DNA from: Candidatus Acidiferrum typicum
GTDB taxonomy: Bacteria; Acidobacteriota; Terriglobia; Acidiferrales; UBA7541
Direction: 5' to 3'
Assembly (NCBI GenBank): GCA_025463055.1
Contig: JAOAPV010000027.1
Location: forward strand, 1-64,000
DNA: 64,000 bases
Shown: positions 34,837-43,161 of the stretch, in pieces
Position numbering within the stretch: the stretch's first letter is position 1
Layout: the number at the start of each line of letters is the position of its first letter
Program-made: the position numbers and the translations under genes
The notes under the pieces: generated by a model
Told to the model about the DNA's origin: nothing
Database searches by the model: none
Seen by the model: only the letters and a program-made list of their open reading frames with translations

Positions 34837-36588
34837 ATGCCTGATCGAGACGCGAATCAAATTGTCCGCACGAGTCGAGCCTTCTTTCCATTCCTCATGA
34901 TCGTACTGGTGCTCATTACCGCGCGAAGCTTGCAAGCGCAGACTCCCTCAACTTCGCGCGCCAAAGCGTCACCGACTAGCAAACTCTCAGCTGACCCTCG
35001 GAAGAGACCGTCCGCCCGCCCCAAACTCGTCGTTATGCTTGTCGTCGACCAGATGCGCGCCGATTATGTCGACAAATTCCTTCCGCAATGGACCGGAGGC
35101 CTCCGCCGCCTTGTGGAGGAAGGCGCTTGGTTCCGAGACGCAGCCTACTCGTACGCAGCGACCGAGACCTGCGTAGGCCACGCAACTATTTCCACCGGAG
35201 CGCTTCCCGCCTCCCATGCCATGGTGGCTAATGCCTGGTGGGATCGCGAAACCCAGAAGATGGTGACCTGCACCGCAGATCCCAACGCCAAGAATTCCGG
35301 TTACGCCGGCATTTCCGCAAAGGGCGGCGACAGCGCCTGGCGCATGGAAATTCCCTCATTTGCCGAGGAGCTGAAGTTCCAGACCAACGGAGCCACCCGC
35401 GTAGTCACGTTTTCGCTGAAGGCGAGAGCGGCCATCACGATGGCCGGCCACAAGGCCGACGCGGTCACTTGGGCCGACGGTGGCGGCTGGGTAACCTCGA
35501 GCGTGTACGGCGCCATGCCGTTCGTCGAGCAATACGCCAAGACGCATCCGATAAAGGAGGACTACGGCAAGACGTGGACCCACTCGCTTCCCGAAGGTTC
35601 TTACTGGTACGACGAAAAGGCCACTGGAGCCGTCCCACCCGAAGGTTGGAATCTGACCTTTCCGCATCCGCTACGTGGCAAAGCCGCCGCCAACGAACCG
35701 GACGCGGCCTTTTACGAGCAGTGGGCCTCGAGTCCTTTCGCTGACACCTATCTGACTAAGTTCGCAGAAACAGCCGTCGATTCCCTGGGCCTTGGGCAAG
35801 GCGGCGGCACGGATTTCCTCGGCGTAAGCTATTCCTCGGTCGATTATGTTGGCCACGAATTCGGTCCGCGCAGTTGGGAAGTCCAGGACGTCCTGGTGCG
35901 CCTCGACACAGACCTTGCTGACCTCTTTGCCCATCTCGATAAGAAAGTTGGCCGCGGCAAATACGTCGTGGCTCTCAGCGCGGACCACGGCGTAGCACCG
36001 ATTGTCGAAGACATGCAGAAAACCGGCGCCGACGTTGGAATCCTCCGCTTGGCCGAACTACAAGATCGCATCGAAAAAGCACTCGAACCCTTCAGCTTCG
36101 CCAAGCCGGCGGTCGCCCAGATTAACGGCAGCGACCTCTACTTCGCTCCCGGCGTCTACGACAAATTACGCCACGACGACAAAGCCATGCGCGCTGTAAT
36201 CGATACTGCCCTAGCCCAGTCCGGCGTCGCCGCAATCTTTCGCGCCGAACAGTTGCAGGATCGCCCGGCAACCCAAAGCCCCACCCGTACCGCCCTCGCA
36301 GACAGCTACTATCCCGGCCGCAGCGGCGACCTGTTTATCGTCCCCAAGCCGTACTGGCTTATGGACCGGAACCCCGCAGGCAAAAACCGCTCCTACGGTG
36401 CCGGCCATGGAATGCCATACAACTACGACCAGCACGTCCCAATTCTCTTCATGGGCTTCGGCATCCGGCACGGCGAATACTTCGACTCCGTCACGCCCGC
36501 TGACATAGCCCCAACCCTGGCCTCGCTCTGCGGCATAACCCTTGCCACGCGCGATGGCCACATCCTGGCAGAATCGCTATCTAAATAG
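34837..36588 (+). CDS. Alkaline phosphatase superfamily protein, PafA-like, exported
   Basis: A 583-aa protein with an N-terminal signal or anchor (FFPFLMIVLVLITARSLQAQ) and then the PafA-type phosphodiesterase/phosphatase core. LVVMLVVDQMRADYVDKF carries the first zinc-site Asp, ATETCVGHATISTG the threonine nucleophile region, VSYSSVDYVGHEFGP and SADHGVAP the metal-binding Asp/His, and GAGHGMPYNYDQHVPILFMG the last His. PafA enzymes are periplasmic monoesterases of wide specificity. GGAGAC lies before ATG 34837. It is divergent from pyrRBC and 36 bp before pyrD. Confidence 0.9.
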   Translation: MPDRDANQIVRTSRAFFPFLMIVLVLITARSLQAQTPSTSRAKASPTSKLSADPRKRPSARPKLVVMLVVDQMRADYVDKFLPQWTGGLRRLVEEGAWFRDAAYSYAATETCVGHATISTGALPASHAMVANAWWDRETQKMVTCTADPNAKNSGYAGISAKGGDSAWRMEIPSFAEELKFQTNGATRVVTFSLKARAAITMAGHKADAVTWADGGGWVTSSVYGAMPFVEQYAKTHPIKEDYGKTWTHSLPEGSYWYDEKATGAVPPEGWNLTFPHPLRGKAAANEPDAAFYEQWASSPFADTYLTKFAETAVDSLGLGQGGGTDFLGVSYSSVDYVGHEFGPRSWEVQDVLVRLDTDLADLFAHLDKKVGRGKYVVALSADHGVAPIVEDMQKTGADVGILRLAELQDRIEKALEPFSFAKPAVAQINGSDLYFAPGVYDKLRHDDKAMRAVIDTALAQSGVAAIFRAEQLQDRPATQSPTRTALADSYYPGRSGDLFIVPKPYWLMDRNPAGKNRSYGAGHGMPYNYDQHVPILFMGFGIRHGEYFDSVTPADIAPTLASLCGITLATRDGHILAESLSK

Positions 36589-36633
36589 CACCATCTGCGC
36601 CCTAGCCCCGCTTCGTGGTAAGCTTTGGCCGAA

Positions 36634-37572
36634 GTGAGTGCCGCAGACGCTGTCGATCTCAGCGTACAGATTGGCGCCCTGCGCCTGCGGAATCCCATTC
36701 TCGCCGCCAGCGGTACATTCGGTTACGGCATTGAGTTCGCCCATCTCGTTGATCTAAACCGCCTCGGCGGCTTCGTCGTTAAAGGCCTTTCCCGCGAACC
36801 CATTGAAGGCGCCCCTCCTCCCCGTCTCTGCGAGACACCATCAGGCATGCTAAACGCAGTAGGCCTGCAAAATGTCGGCGTCCGCGCCTTCGTCGCGGAC
36901 AAGCTGCCCTTACTGCGAAAGTACGACACACCCGTCCTCGCCAATGTCTTTGGCTACTGCCTCGAAGACTACGTCGAGGTCATCCGCACCCTTGAGGATG
37001 CCGAGGGGCTCGCCGGCTACGAACTCAACATCTCTTGTCCAAACGTGAAAAAAGGCGGAATGCAGTTCGGAAGTAACCCCGCCCAAGTGGCCGAAGTGGT
37101 CAGCGCAGCCCGCAAAGCTGCCGCGCGGCGGCCCCTCTGGGTGAAACTATCGCCTCTTGTTGCAGACATTGGGCTTATCGCTCAAGCCGCCGAATCCGCC
37201 GGAGCCGATGCCCTCACCGTCGCCAACACTTACCCCGCTATGGCCATCGACACCCGCACCCTAAAGTCACATTTGGGGAATCTAACCGGAGGCCTCTCCG
37301 GCCCCGCAATTAAACCGATCACCCTTCGGCTCGTTTGGGAGACAAAGAAAGCAGTGAAGATACCGGTGATCGGCTTGGGCGGCATCGAGACGGTGGAAGA
37401 CGTGCTTGAATACCTGTCCGTAGGTGCTTCGGCCGTGCAAGTCGGGACGGCCAGCTTTGCTGACCCGAGGGCCAGTGAGCGCTTAGCAAGCACCCTTACG
37501 GACGCTCTAGTACGCACTAAAGCAAGCAGAATCAGCGATTTACATGCAAGATTCGTGTCCGAAAACGGTTGA
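36634..37572 (+). CDS. pyrD: Dihydroorotate dehydrogenase, class 1B catalytic subunit
   Basis: A 312-aa FMN flavoprotein from GTG 36634 (TTG 36625 would add three residues) that oxidises dihydroorotate to orotate. Motifs are NPILAASGTFGYGIEF near 20-35, KGLSREPIEGAPPPRLCETPSGMLNAVGLQN, and NISCPN with the class 1 active-site cysteine near 131. VIGLGGIETVEDVLEYLSVGASAVQVGTA binds the FMN phosphate. Class 1B enzymes normally need a PyrK electron-transfer subunit, and none is encoded in this window. TAAGCT ends exactly 9 nt before the GTG and no Shine-Dalgarno is seen. Confidence 0.94.
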   Translation: MSAADAVDLSVQIGALRLRNPILAASGTFGYGIEFAHLVDLNRLGGFVVKGLSREPIEGAPPPRLCETPSGMLNAVGLQNVGVRAFVADKLPLLRKYDTPVLANVFGYCLEDYVEVIRTLEDAEGLAGYELNISCPNVKKGGMQFGSNPAQVAEVVSAARKAAARRPLWVKLSPLVADIGLIAQAAESAGADALTVANTYPAMAIDTRTLKSHLGNLTGGLSGPAIKPITLRLVWETKKAVKIPVIGLGGIETVEDVLEYLSVGASAVQVGTASFADPRASERLASTLTDALVRTKASRISDLHARFVSENG

Positions 37573-37628
37573 CATAACGACTCATCCCCGCTACACTTTT
37601 TTGGAAGCTGTAGCACAAAAACAACACT

Positions 37629-38054
37629 ATGAGAAACCGACTCTTCGTGATTTGGGCTGCACTCCGTTGGGTTCCCCTAATGTTCCTCATCGCTCCGGTG
37701 ATGGAAGCGCCTCTCGTGGCACACCTGAGCCAACCTCCTAAAGCGATCAAAGCCTGGAGCGGCAACGCCAGTTGGTATGGCCCGGGCTTCAACGGTCGCA
37801 AAACCGCCAATGGCGAGATCTTCGACAGCGAAGCTCTCACCGCGGCGCACCCACACCTTCCTTTCGGCTCCCTCGTGCGCGTCGTAAACACACGCACCGG
37901 CAAATTTGAACTGGTACGTATCAATGACCGCGGTCCCTATCAAGAAGGACGGGAAATTGATGTATCCTATCGCGTCGCCCGGAAACTGGGTCTCATCCAT
38001 GCGGGCGTGAGCCAAGTCCGGCTCGAGCTAATGGAGCTGCCCCAGAAACGTTGA
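37629..38054 (+). CDS. RlpA-like double-psi beta-barrel protein, exported
   Basis: A 141-aa protein with an N-terminal signal-like helix (FVIWAALRWVPLMFLIAPV), then the RlpA domain: GNASWYGPGFNGRKTANGEIFD (about 45-66), HPHLPFGSLVRVVN, VRINDRGPYQEGREIDVSYRVARKLGL with the conserved Asp. RlpA proteins are septal lytic transglycosylases acting on naked glycan strands. No SPOR domain is present and no lipobox is evident, so this is a minimal form. Its stop overlaps the pyrF start (TTGA). Confidence 0.88.
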   Translation: MRNRLFVIWAALRWVPLMFLIAPVMEAPLVAHLSQPPKAIKAWSGNASWYGPGFNGRKTANGEIFDSEALTAAHPHLPFGSLVRVVNTRTGKFELVRINDRGPYQEGREIDVSYRVARKLGLIHAGVSQVRLELMELPQKR

Positions 38055-38794
38055 GCTTCGACGCCCATCCACGAAGCAGCTTAATAGTAGCTCTCGATTT
38101 TGATTCTTTATCTTCCGCGCTAAAATTCGCCAAGCAGGTCGCCGATCTTGTCGGTATGTTCAAGGTCGGCGGCCAGCTCTTTACCGCTGCGGGCCCTGCT
38201 GCCGTCAAAGAAATAGCCGCGCTAGGTCCTGGCATCTTCCTGGACCTAAAATTTCACGACATTCCAAACACAGTTGCCGGCGCGATACTTTCCTGCGCCG
38301 CGATGCCCGGAGTGCAGCTCGTAAACGTTCACGCCCTTGGCGGACGCTCCATGCTCCACGCCGCAGCGCAAGCCATTAGCGCTACGCAGGCCATGGGTGC
38401 CGACCGCCCGCGTCTCCTCGCGGTCACCATACTCACCAGCATGGACCAGAAGGCCATGCGCGAAGTAGGCCTCAGCGGCACCTCGCAAGCCCGCGTCCTG
38501 CAGCTTGCGCAGCTCGCCAAGAAAGCTGGCGTCGACGGCGTCGTAGCCTCCGTAAAAGAAGCGCGTGCCATCCGCAAAGCCTGCGGGCGCGATTTCCTGA
38601 TCGTCACTCCCGGCGTGCGGCCAAAGGAAAAAGCCGCGGCAGCGAAGGACGACGACCAAGCTCGCACCGCGAGTCCTGCCGAAGCCATTCGTGCCGGCGC
38701 CGATTTCTTAGTGGTAGGCCGCCCAATCCTAGCGGCTCCCGATCCTCGCGCCGCAACGCAAGCCATCGTGGACGAAATCACCGCCGCTAAATAA
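38051..38794 (+). CDS. pyrF: Orotidine 5'-phosphate decarboxylase
   Basis: A 247-aa enzyme completing UMP synthesis. The short-form OMPDC motifs are visible: IVALDFDSLSSAL near 12-24, the catalytic KFHD in FLDLKFHDIPNTV (about 65-77), and IVTPGVRP plus AGADFLVVGRPI at the C-terminus. The start is TTG 38051, which overlaps the preceding stop by 4 bp and so is probably read by reinitiation. Confidence 0.93.
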   Translation: MSFDAHPRSSLIVALDFDSLSSALKFAKQVADLVGMFKVGGQLFTAAGPAAVKEIAALGPGIFLDLKFHDIPNTVAGAILSCAAMPGVQLVNVHALGGRSMLHAAAQAISATQAMGADRPRLLAVTILTSMDQKAMREVGLSGTSQARVLQLAQLAKKAGVDGVVASVKEARAIRKACGRDFLIVTPGVRPKEKAAAAKDDDQARTASPAEAIRAGADFLVVGRPILAAPDPRAATQAIVDEITAAK

Positions 38795-38836
38795 TTCTGC
38801 CTTCGCAATGGTGCAGGAGTAGTTTCAACGATGCAA

Positions 38837-39154
38837 TTAGGAGACGACTTCGGCCACCGGGTGAACGCACTTCTCGATCTCGGTTGCTGTCCCAGATCGT
38901 CTTTCCAGTTCTAGATCGTAGAAGTTTTGCAGATTCAGCCAAAACTCAGCATTAGTCTTGAAATATCGGGCTAGGCGCAAGGCGGTGTCCGCCGTGATGC
39001 GCCGTCGTTCGTGAACTATTTCGCTAATGCGAGTGGCAGGAACGTGCAGGTCGAGCGCCAGCCGATTCACGCTTAAATGAAGAGGCTTCATGAAGTCCTC
39101 CCGGAGGACCTCACCCGGATGCACCGGCGTCATTAATGTCTCGGAACGGCTCAT
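38837..39154 (-). CDS. higA: HigA-type antitoxin (XRE HTH)
   Basis: A 105-aa HTH protein. MTPVHPGEVLREDFMKPLHLSVNRLALDLHVPATRISEIVHERRRITADTALRLARYF (from residue 8) is the VapI/HigA pattern, followed by FWLNLQNFYDLEL. It should neutralise the toxin encoded 12 bp upstream and repress the pair through an upstream operator. The toxin-first order is normal for higBA. Confidence 0.93.
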   Translation of the reverse strand: MSRSETLMTPVHPGEVLREDFMKPLHLSVNRLALDLHVPATRISEIVHERRRITADTALRLARYFKTNAEFWLNLQNFYDLELERRSGTATEIEKCVHPVAEVVS

Positions 39155-39166
39155 ACTGCCTCCCGC

Positions 39167-39445
39167 CTAATGATAGTCCACGATTTCGACCTCATATGCG
39201 TGACCATCTCGCCAAGTAAAGCAGATTCGCCATTTTTCATTGATGCGGATCGAATGCTGCCCCTTCCGATCGCCTCGCAAAGCTTCCAACTGATTACCTG
39301 GCGGGGAAGCAAGGATACCGAGTTCTGTTGCGGCATGCAGTTGCAACAATTTTCGCAAGGCCACGCGTTCAAAGGAACCGAAACGCTTGCTGTGGCGATA
39401 TTGAAACAGCGATTCAGTGTCCCTGGAGCGAAAGCTCTGGATCAC
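39167..39445 (-). CDS. higB: HigB-type RelE/ParE-fold mRNA interferase toxin
   Basis: A 92-aa basic protein from GTG 39445 (TTG 39451 would add two residues). It starts IQSFRSRDTESLFQ and has KLLQLHAATELGILASPPGNQLEALRGDRKGQHSIRINEKWRICFTW, the full HigB pattern with its C-terminal EIVDYH. Family members cleave mRNA on the ribosome. It forms an operon with higA. Confidence 0.93.
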   Translation of the reverse strand: MIQSFRSRDTESLFQYRHSKRFGSFERVALRKLLQLHAATELGILASPPGNQLEALRGDRKGQHSIRINEKWRICFTWRDGHAYEVEIVDYH

Positions 39446-39459
39446 ATCCAAATGATCAC

Positions 39460-39477
39460 ACGTGTCGCGTTACACGT
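39460..39477 (-). promoter_or_regulatory. Inverted repeat, probable higBA operator
   Basis: Arms ACGTGT and ACACGT separated by 6 bp lie 14 bp before the higB start, overlapping a TTGACG -35-like sequence. The position fits autoregulation by HigA. Binding is inferred. Confidence 0.5.
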
Positions 39478-39558
39478 CAAGCGTTATACGCCCATTTCCT
39501 GAACGCTGCCGCGCCGTTGTAACCTCTTGGAGAAAGCTGGAGCCTTCTTGACCCGAGC

Positions 39559-41463
39559 ATGAGTTCTAAAAACGTAATCGTCGGCACGGCCGGCCATATC
39601 GATCACGGCAAGTCTTCGCTGGTCGAGGCTCTGACCGGCACGCACCCTGACCGCCTCGAAGAAGAAAAGCGGCGGGGAATCACCATTGACCTGGGCTTCG
39701 CCTTCCTGGAAGAAGCCGGCGTGCGCTTCGGCTTTGTAGACGTCCCCGGACACGAGCGTTTCGTCAGCAACATGCTCGCAGGCGCCGCCGGTGTCGATCT
39801 CCTTCTGCTGGTAATCGCTGCCGACGAGTCCGTCAAACCGCAAACGCGCGAGCATTTCGATATTTGCCGCTTGCTCGGCATCAAGCGCGGCATTGTCGCG
39901 CTGACTAAAAGCGACATGGTCGACGCCGATACCGCCGGTCTGGTTCGGCTCGAAGTCGAAGACTATCTCCGCGGCTCATTCCTCGAAGGCGCTCCCATCA
40001 TTCCAGTAAGCGCGAAGACGCAAACGGGCCTACCAAATCTGAAGAACGCGTTGTTAGCTGCTGCCCAAGAAATGCCCGGAAAAAATGCCGCGCGTTATTT
40101 CCGCCTGCCTATCGATCGCGCATTCGTCGTTAAAGGTTTTGGCGCCGTAGTAACCGGCACGCTGATTTCCGGAAGCGTCGGTCCAGGCGACGAGGTCCAG
40201 TTATTTCCCGACGGCCAACGCCTGAGGGTCCGCGGTGTCCAGTCCGGCGGGAAATCTGTCGACCGCGCCCTCGCCGGCCAGCGAACCGCCGTTAATCTCG
40301 CCGGCATCGAGCACGCCGCGTTGCGCCGCGGTATGTCTCTAGCCACTCCAGGCAAGTTTCGTGTTACTCGAAGAATTGACGCACGGCTCGAGCTCCTGCC
40401 ATCAGCTCCGAAACTAAAGCAGCGAGCCAGGGTCCACTTTCATTCCGGAACCAGCGAGACCGTCGCGGAAGTATTTTTGTACGGCAGCAAAGAACTCGCC
40501 CCAGGACAAAGCTCCTTGGTTCAACTTCGCCTTCAGGACGACGTCCTGGCCCTCGCCGGCGACCGCTTCATCGTTCGCCAATTCTCTCCGGTGACTACTA
40601 TCGGCGGCGGAGTAGTGCTCGACCCGCTCGCTCGCCGCCCAACGGTCCGCGATACAGGCCGCGTGCCCTTCCTCGAATCCCTGGAGCGCGGCGACAAGTC
40701 AGAAACACTTGCGGCCATGGCCGAACGCGCTGTCCTCGGTTTAACCTTCGAAGAGATCATGGCCCGTACCGGCTGGCTTGAAGATGAGATCGCCGCAGCC
40801 ACAAAGACACTGATCGCCACCGGTCGTGCGAAAGCCATTTCCGCAGAGCCGCTCATTTTGCTTGCTGGCGCGGCGTTCGACGAAGTTCGCCACAAAATCA
40901 ATTCGCGCGTGGAGAAGTTTCACAAAGAAAACCCCCTGCTACCAGGAATACCCCGCGAAGATTTACGATCTAGTTTAGGGCGGCGCGTGCGGACAGAAGC
41001 GTTTCGCGCCGCGCTCGATGACTTGCTGGCACAAAAAAAGCTCGAGGCTCAGGGCGAAATCGTAAAATGCGCGGGCTCGACCATCAGCCTCGATCCCGAA
41101 GAAGCCCGTGCCAAAGAGCAAATTGAGAAAGCGTTCGCAGCGGCGGGCTTGGCCGTTCCCGCAGTCAAAGAGGTCTTGAGCAAGTTGCCCGTCGAAACCA
41201 AGCGCGCCGAGAAGATTCTCCAAATCCTTTTGCGAGACAAAAGCCTCGTCCGGGTCACGCCCGAGCTGATTTTCCACCGCGATGCGCTCGCCCAGCTCCG
41301 CGACCGCCTTTCTGTCTTCAAGAAAACGAAGGGCGAGCGCATCTCTGTCCCGGTGTTTAAGGAGCTGACCGGCATCACCCGGAAATATGCGATCCCCCTC
41401 CTCGAATACCTGGATCGCGAGCGGGTAACCCGGCGCGCAGGCGACGAGCGTGTTATCCTGTAG
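39559..41463 (+). CDS. selB: Selenocysteine-specific translation elongation factor
   Basis: A 634-aa GTPase that delivers Sec-tRNA to UGA codons with a SECIS hairpin. G1 is [13 protein letters not shown] (about 9-21), G3 [13 protein letters not shown] (about 60-72) and G4 TKSD near 115. EF-Tu-like domains 2 and 3 follow ([23 protein letters not shown]), then the winged-helix array that binds SECIS RNA, ending [26 protein letters not shown]. Length is close to the 614 of E. coli SelB. No selA, selD, tRNA-Sec or selenoprotein gene is visible in the window. Confidence 0.96.
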   Translation: MSSKNVIVGTAGHIDHGKSSLVEALTGTHPDRLEEEKRRGITIDLGFAFLEEAGVRFGFVDVPGHERFVSNMLAGAAGVDLLLLVIAADESVKPQTREHFDICRLLGIKRGIVALTKSDMVDADTAGLVRLEVEDYLRGSFLEGAPIIPVSAKTQTGLPNLKNALLAAAQEMPGKNAARYFRLPIDRAFVVKGFGAVVTGTLISGSVGPGDEVQLFPDGQRLRVRGVQSGGKSVDRALAGQRTAVNLAGIEHAALRRGMSLATPGKFRVTRRIDARLELLPSAPKLKQRARVHFHSGTSETVAEVFLYGSKELAPGQSSLVQLRLQDDVLALAGDRFIVRQFSPVTTIGGGVVLDPLARRPTVRDTGRVPFLESLERGDKSETLAAMAERAVLGLTFEEIMARTGWLEDEIAAATKTLIATGRAKAISAEPLILLAGAAFDEVRHKINSRVEKFHKENPLLPGIPREDLRSSLGRRVRTEAFRAALDDLLAQKKLEAQGEIVKCAGSTISLDPEEARAKEQIEKAFAAAGLAVPAVKEVLSKLPVETKRAEKILQILLRDKSLVRVTPELIFHRDALAQLRDRLSVFKKTKGERISVPVFKELTGITRKYAIPLLEYLDRERVTRRAGDERVIL

Positions 41464-41573
41464 TCGTGAGGCCTATCGGTACGGCTAGTTGCCGACTGCT
41501 ATGCTTGCCGCGCTGGGCTGTCCTGAGTTAGGGTTGTGATTAGCGCGCCATCGTTGGTGCGTGGAGGCGATTC

Positions 41574-41783
41574 ATGGGCGAGTTTAGTCCTATTCATTGG
41601 CTGATAGTTTTGGCGATTATCCTGCTCCTCTTCGGCGGGCGAAAAATTCCCGAGCTGGCCCGCGGCCTGGGCGAGGGTATCCGCAGCTTCAAAGAAGGCA
41701 TGTCTGGGAACCATCCCCCGTCGCCGTCAAATAACCAAACCCCACCTCCAGCGGACAAGCCTGCGGAAGAAAAGAAAACCTAG
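41574..41783 (+). CDS. tatA: Twin-arginine translocase subunit TatA/E
   Basis: A 69-aa protein: one N-terminal membrane helix ([33 protein letters not shown]), the conserved FG hinge, an amphipathic helix and a polar, proline-rich tail. TatA oligomers form the translocation element for folded proteins. No tatB or tatC is adjacent, which is common for single-tatA arrangements outside Proteobacteria. A terminator follows about 36 bp downstream. Confidence 0.94.
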   Translation: MGEFSPIHWLIVLAIILLLFGGRKIPELARGLGEGIRSFKEGMSGNHPPSPSNNQTPPPADKPAEEKKT

Positions 41784-41819
41784 TCTCTCCTTCCATTTAG
41801 AGGTTTCAGTTTTCAAATC

Positions 41820-41845
41820 GGGCGGCTTGAGTGCCGCCCTTTTTT
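41820..41845 (+). terminator. Intrinsic terminator after tatA
   Basis: A 7-bp GC stem (GGGCGGC with GCCGCCC), a 6-base loop and six T bases. Confidence 0.93.
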
Positions 41846-42010
41846 CGTTTTTGGCACACCATTTGTGCCCAATTGGTACTAAAAAACTGTTCTACACCCC
41901 GAAAACCTGTCCCTCAGTTCAGTAGTCACTCACCAACTTACCTCGCACAATTCCGATATCACAGAGTGACCCGGTCCTTACACGTTTTAAGCGAATATAG
42001 GAGCGAACGC

Positions 42011-42451
42011 ATGAACGTCACATTTCTTAAGTGGGGCGCAGGATCGCTGGCGCTGCTCGTGAGCGCGGCGGGTGTTACTACGGTGTTAGCGCAAGACCCT
42101 TCTTCGGCGCAGAGTTCACCCGCCGCAGCAACATCGGCGCCGCAACCCGCGAAGAAACCAACCGCCGCGCATTACGGCAACAACAAAGTTGGTCAGCGCC
42201 GTGAAAATCAGCAAGACCGCATCGCACAAGGCGTAAAGAGCGGCCAGCTTACACCCGGCGAAACGGCCAAGCTCGAAAAGCAGCAACAACGCATCAACAA
42301 GCAAGTCGCCAAAGACCGCAAGGCCAATGGCGGCACCCTGACGGCGAGCGAAAAGAAGCAGATCAATAAGGAGCAGAACCAGGCGTCGCGCAATATCTAT
42401 CGCAAAAAGCACAACGCCGCGACGCAGCCCGACGCGAAGCCCAAGCAGTAA
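42011..42451 (+). CDS. Small secreted basic protein with two GxLT repeats
   Basis: A 146-aa protein with a signal peptide (LALLVSAAGVTTVLAQ). The mature part is very rich in Lys, Gln, Asn and Ala. It has two related segments, GQLTPGETAKLEKQQQRINKQ and GTLTASEKKQINKEQNQASR, each a short turn followed by a helix, about 33 residues apart. This plan recurs in soil bacteria, often annotated hypothetical. The loops recall EF-hand-like turns but lack the acidic ligands. Function is unknown. A strong terminator lies 28 bp after the stop. Confidence 0.8.
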   Translation: MNVTFLKWGAGSLALLVSAAGVTTVLAQDPSSAQSSPAAATSAPQPAKKPTAAHYGNNKVGQRRENQQDRIAQGVKSGQLTPGETAKLEKQQQRINKQVAKDRKANGGTLTASEKKQINKEQNQASRNIYRKKHNAATQPDAKPKQ

Positions 42452-42478
42452 ACCCTTTCCCCACCCCCGTACCACCCG

Positions 42479-42510
42479 AGGTGCTCCTCGCAAGGGGAGC
42501 ACCTTTTTTT
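42479..42510 (+). terminator. Intrinsic terminator after the small basic protein gene
   Basis: AGGTGCTCC and GGAGCACCT arms with a short loop are followed by seven T bases. The T tract abuts the end of the convergent maf gene. Confidence 0.93.
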
Positions 42511-43105
42511 ATCCAAGTAGATTGGAATCCAAATCCCCAGACCATCCAAGCTCCTGAAGCTCCTGGCACAATCGCGCAAGCGGCAAGCCCACAATATTGA
42601 AATAGCATCCTTCGATCCGCGGAACATAGCGGCCCGCGCGGCCCTGGATCGCGTAGGAGCCGGCCTTGTCGAAAGGCTCCCCGGTCGCAAGGTAACGCGT
42701 GATCTCTTCGTCGGGAATTTGCGCAAACTGTACGTGCGTGGTTTCGACAAAGCTGCGCCGCTCTATGTTCGGCAGTCGGACCAGCGTCACTCCGGTCAGC
42801 ACGGAATGCGTGCGGCCCGAGAGTTTCGCAAGCATCTGGCGCGCGTCTTCGCTGGTGCGCGGCTTGCCCAGCACCTGACCGTCAATCACTACCTCCGTGT
42901 CCGCGGCAATGACGATAGCTGGTCCGACGGCGCGCGCCGAAACCAATTCTGCCTTGGCATCCGCGAGCCGCTGCACTAGTTCCTGCGGCGATTCGCCCGC
43001 CATCGGCGTTTCGTCTACAGCCGAAGAAAGCACAGTGAACGACAGCCCCGCATCATGCAGGATTTCAGCGCGGCGAACTGAAGCGGAGGCAAGGATCAAC
43101 TTCAT
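42509..43105 (-). CDS. maf: Maf family nucleoside triphosphate pyrophosphatase
   Basis: A 198-aa house-cleaning pyrophosphatase that hydrolyses modified or canonical pyrimidine NTPs (dTTP/UTP type). The N-terminal LILASASVRRAEIL, the VDET motif (near residue 32) and DTEVVIDGQVLGKP (near 69-82) with catalytic-type acids are intact, as is the SYAIQGRAGRYV segment. It lies downstream of the mutase operon on the other side of a 56-bp gap. Confidence 0.93.
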   Translation of the reverse strand: MKLILASASVRRAEILHDAGLSFTVLSSAVDETPMAGESPQELVQRLADAKAELVSARAVGPAIVIAADTEVVIDGQVLGKPRTSEDARQMLAKLSGRTHSVLTGVTLVRLPNIERRSFVETTHVQFAQIPDEEITRYLATGEPFDKAGSYAIQGRAGRYVPRIEGCYFNIVGLPLARLCQELQELGWSGDLDSNLLG

Positions 43106-43161
43106 GGCGAAATGGTGACGGAGAGCATACTACAGGGCAACGCCAAGAAGATGCATGTGGA

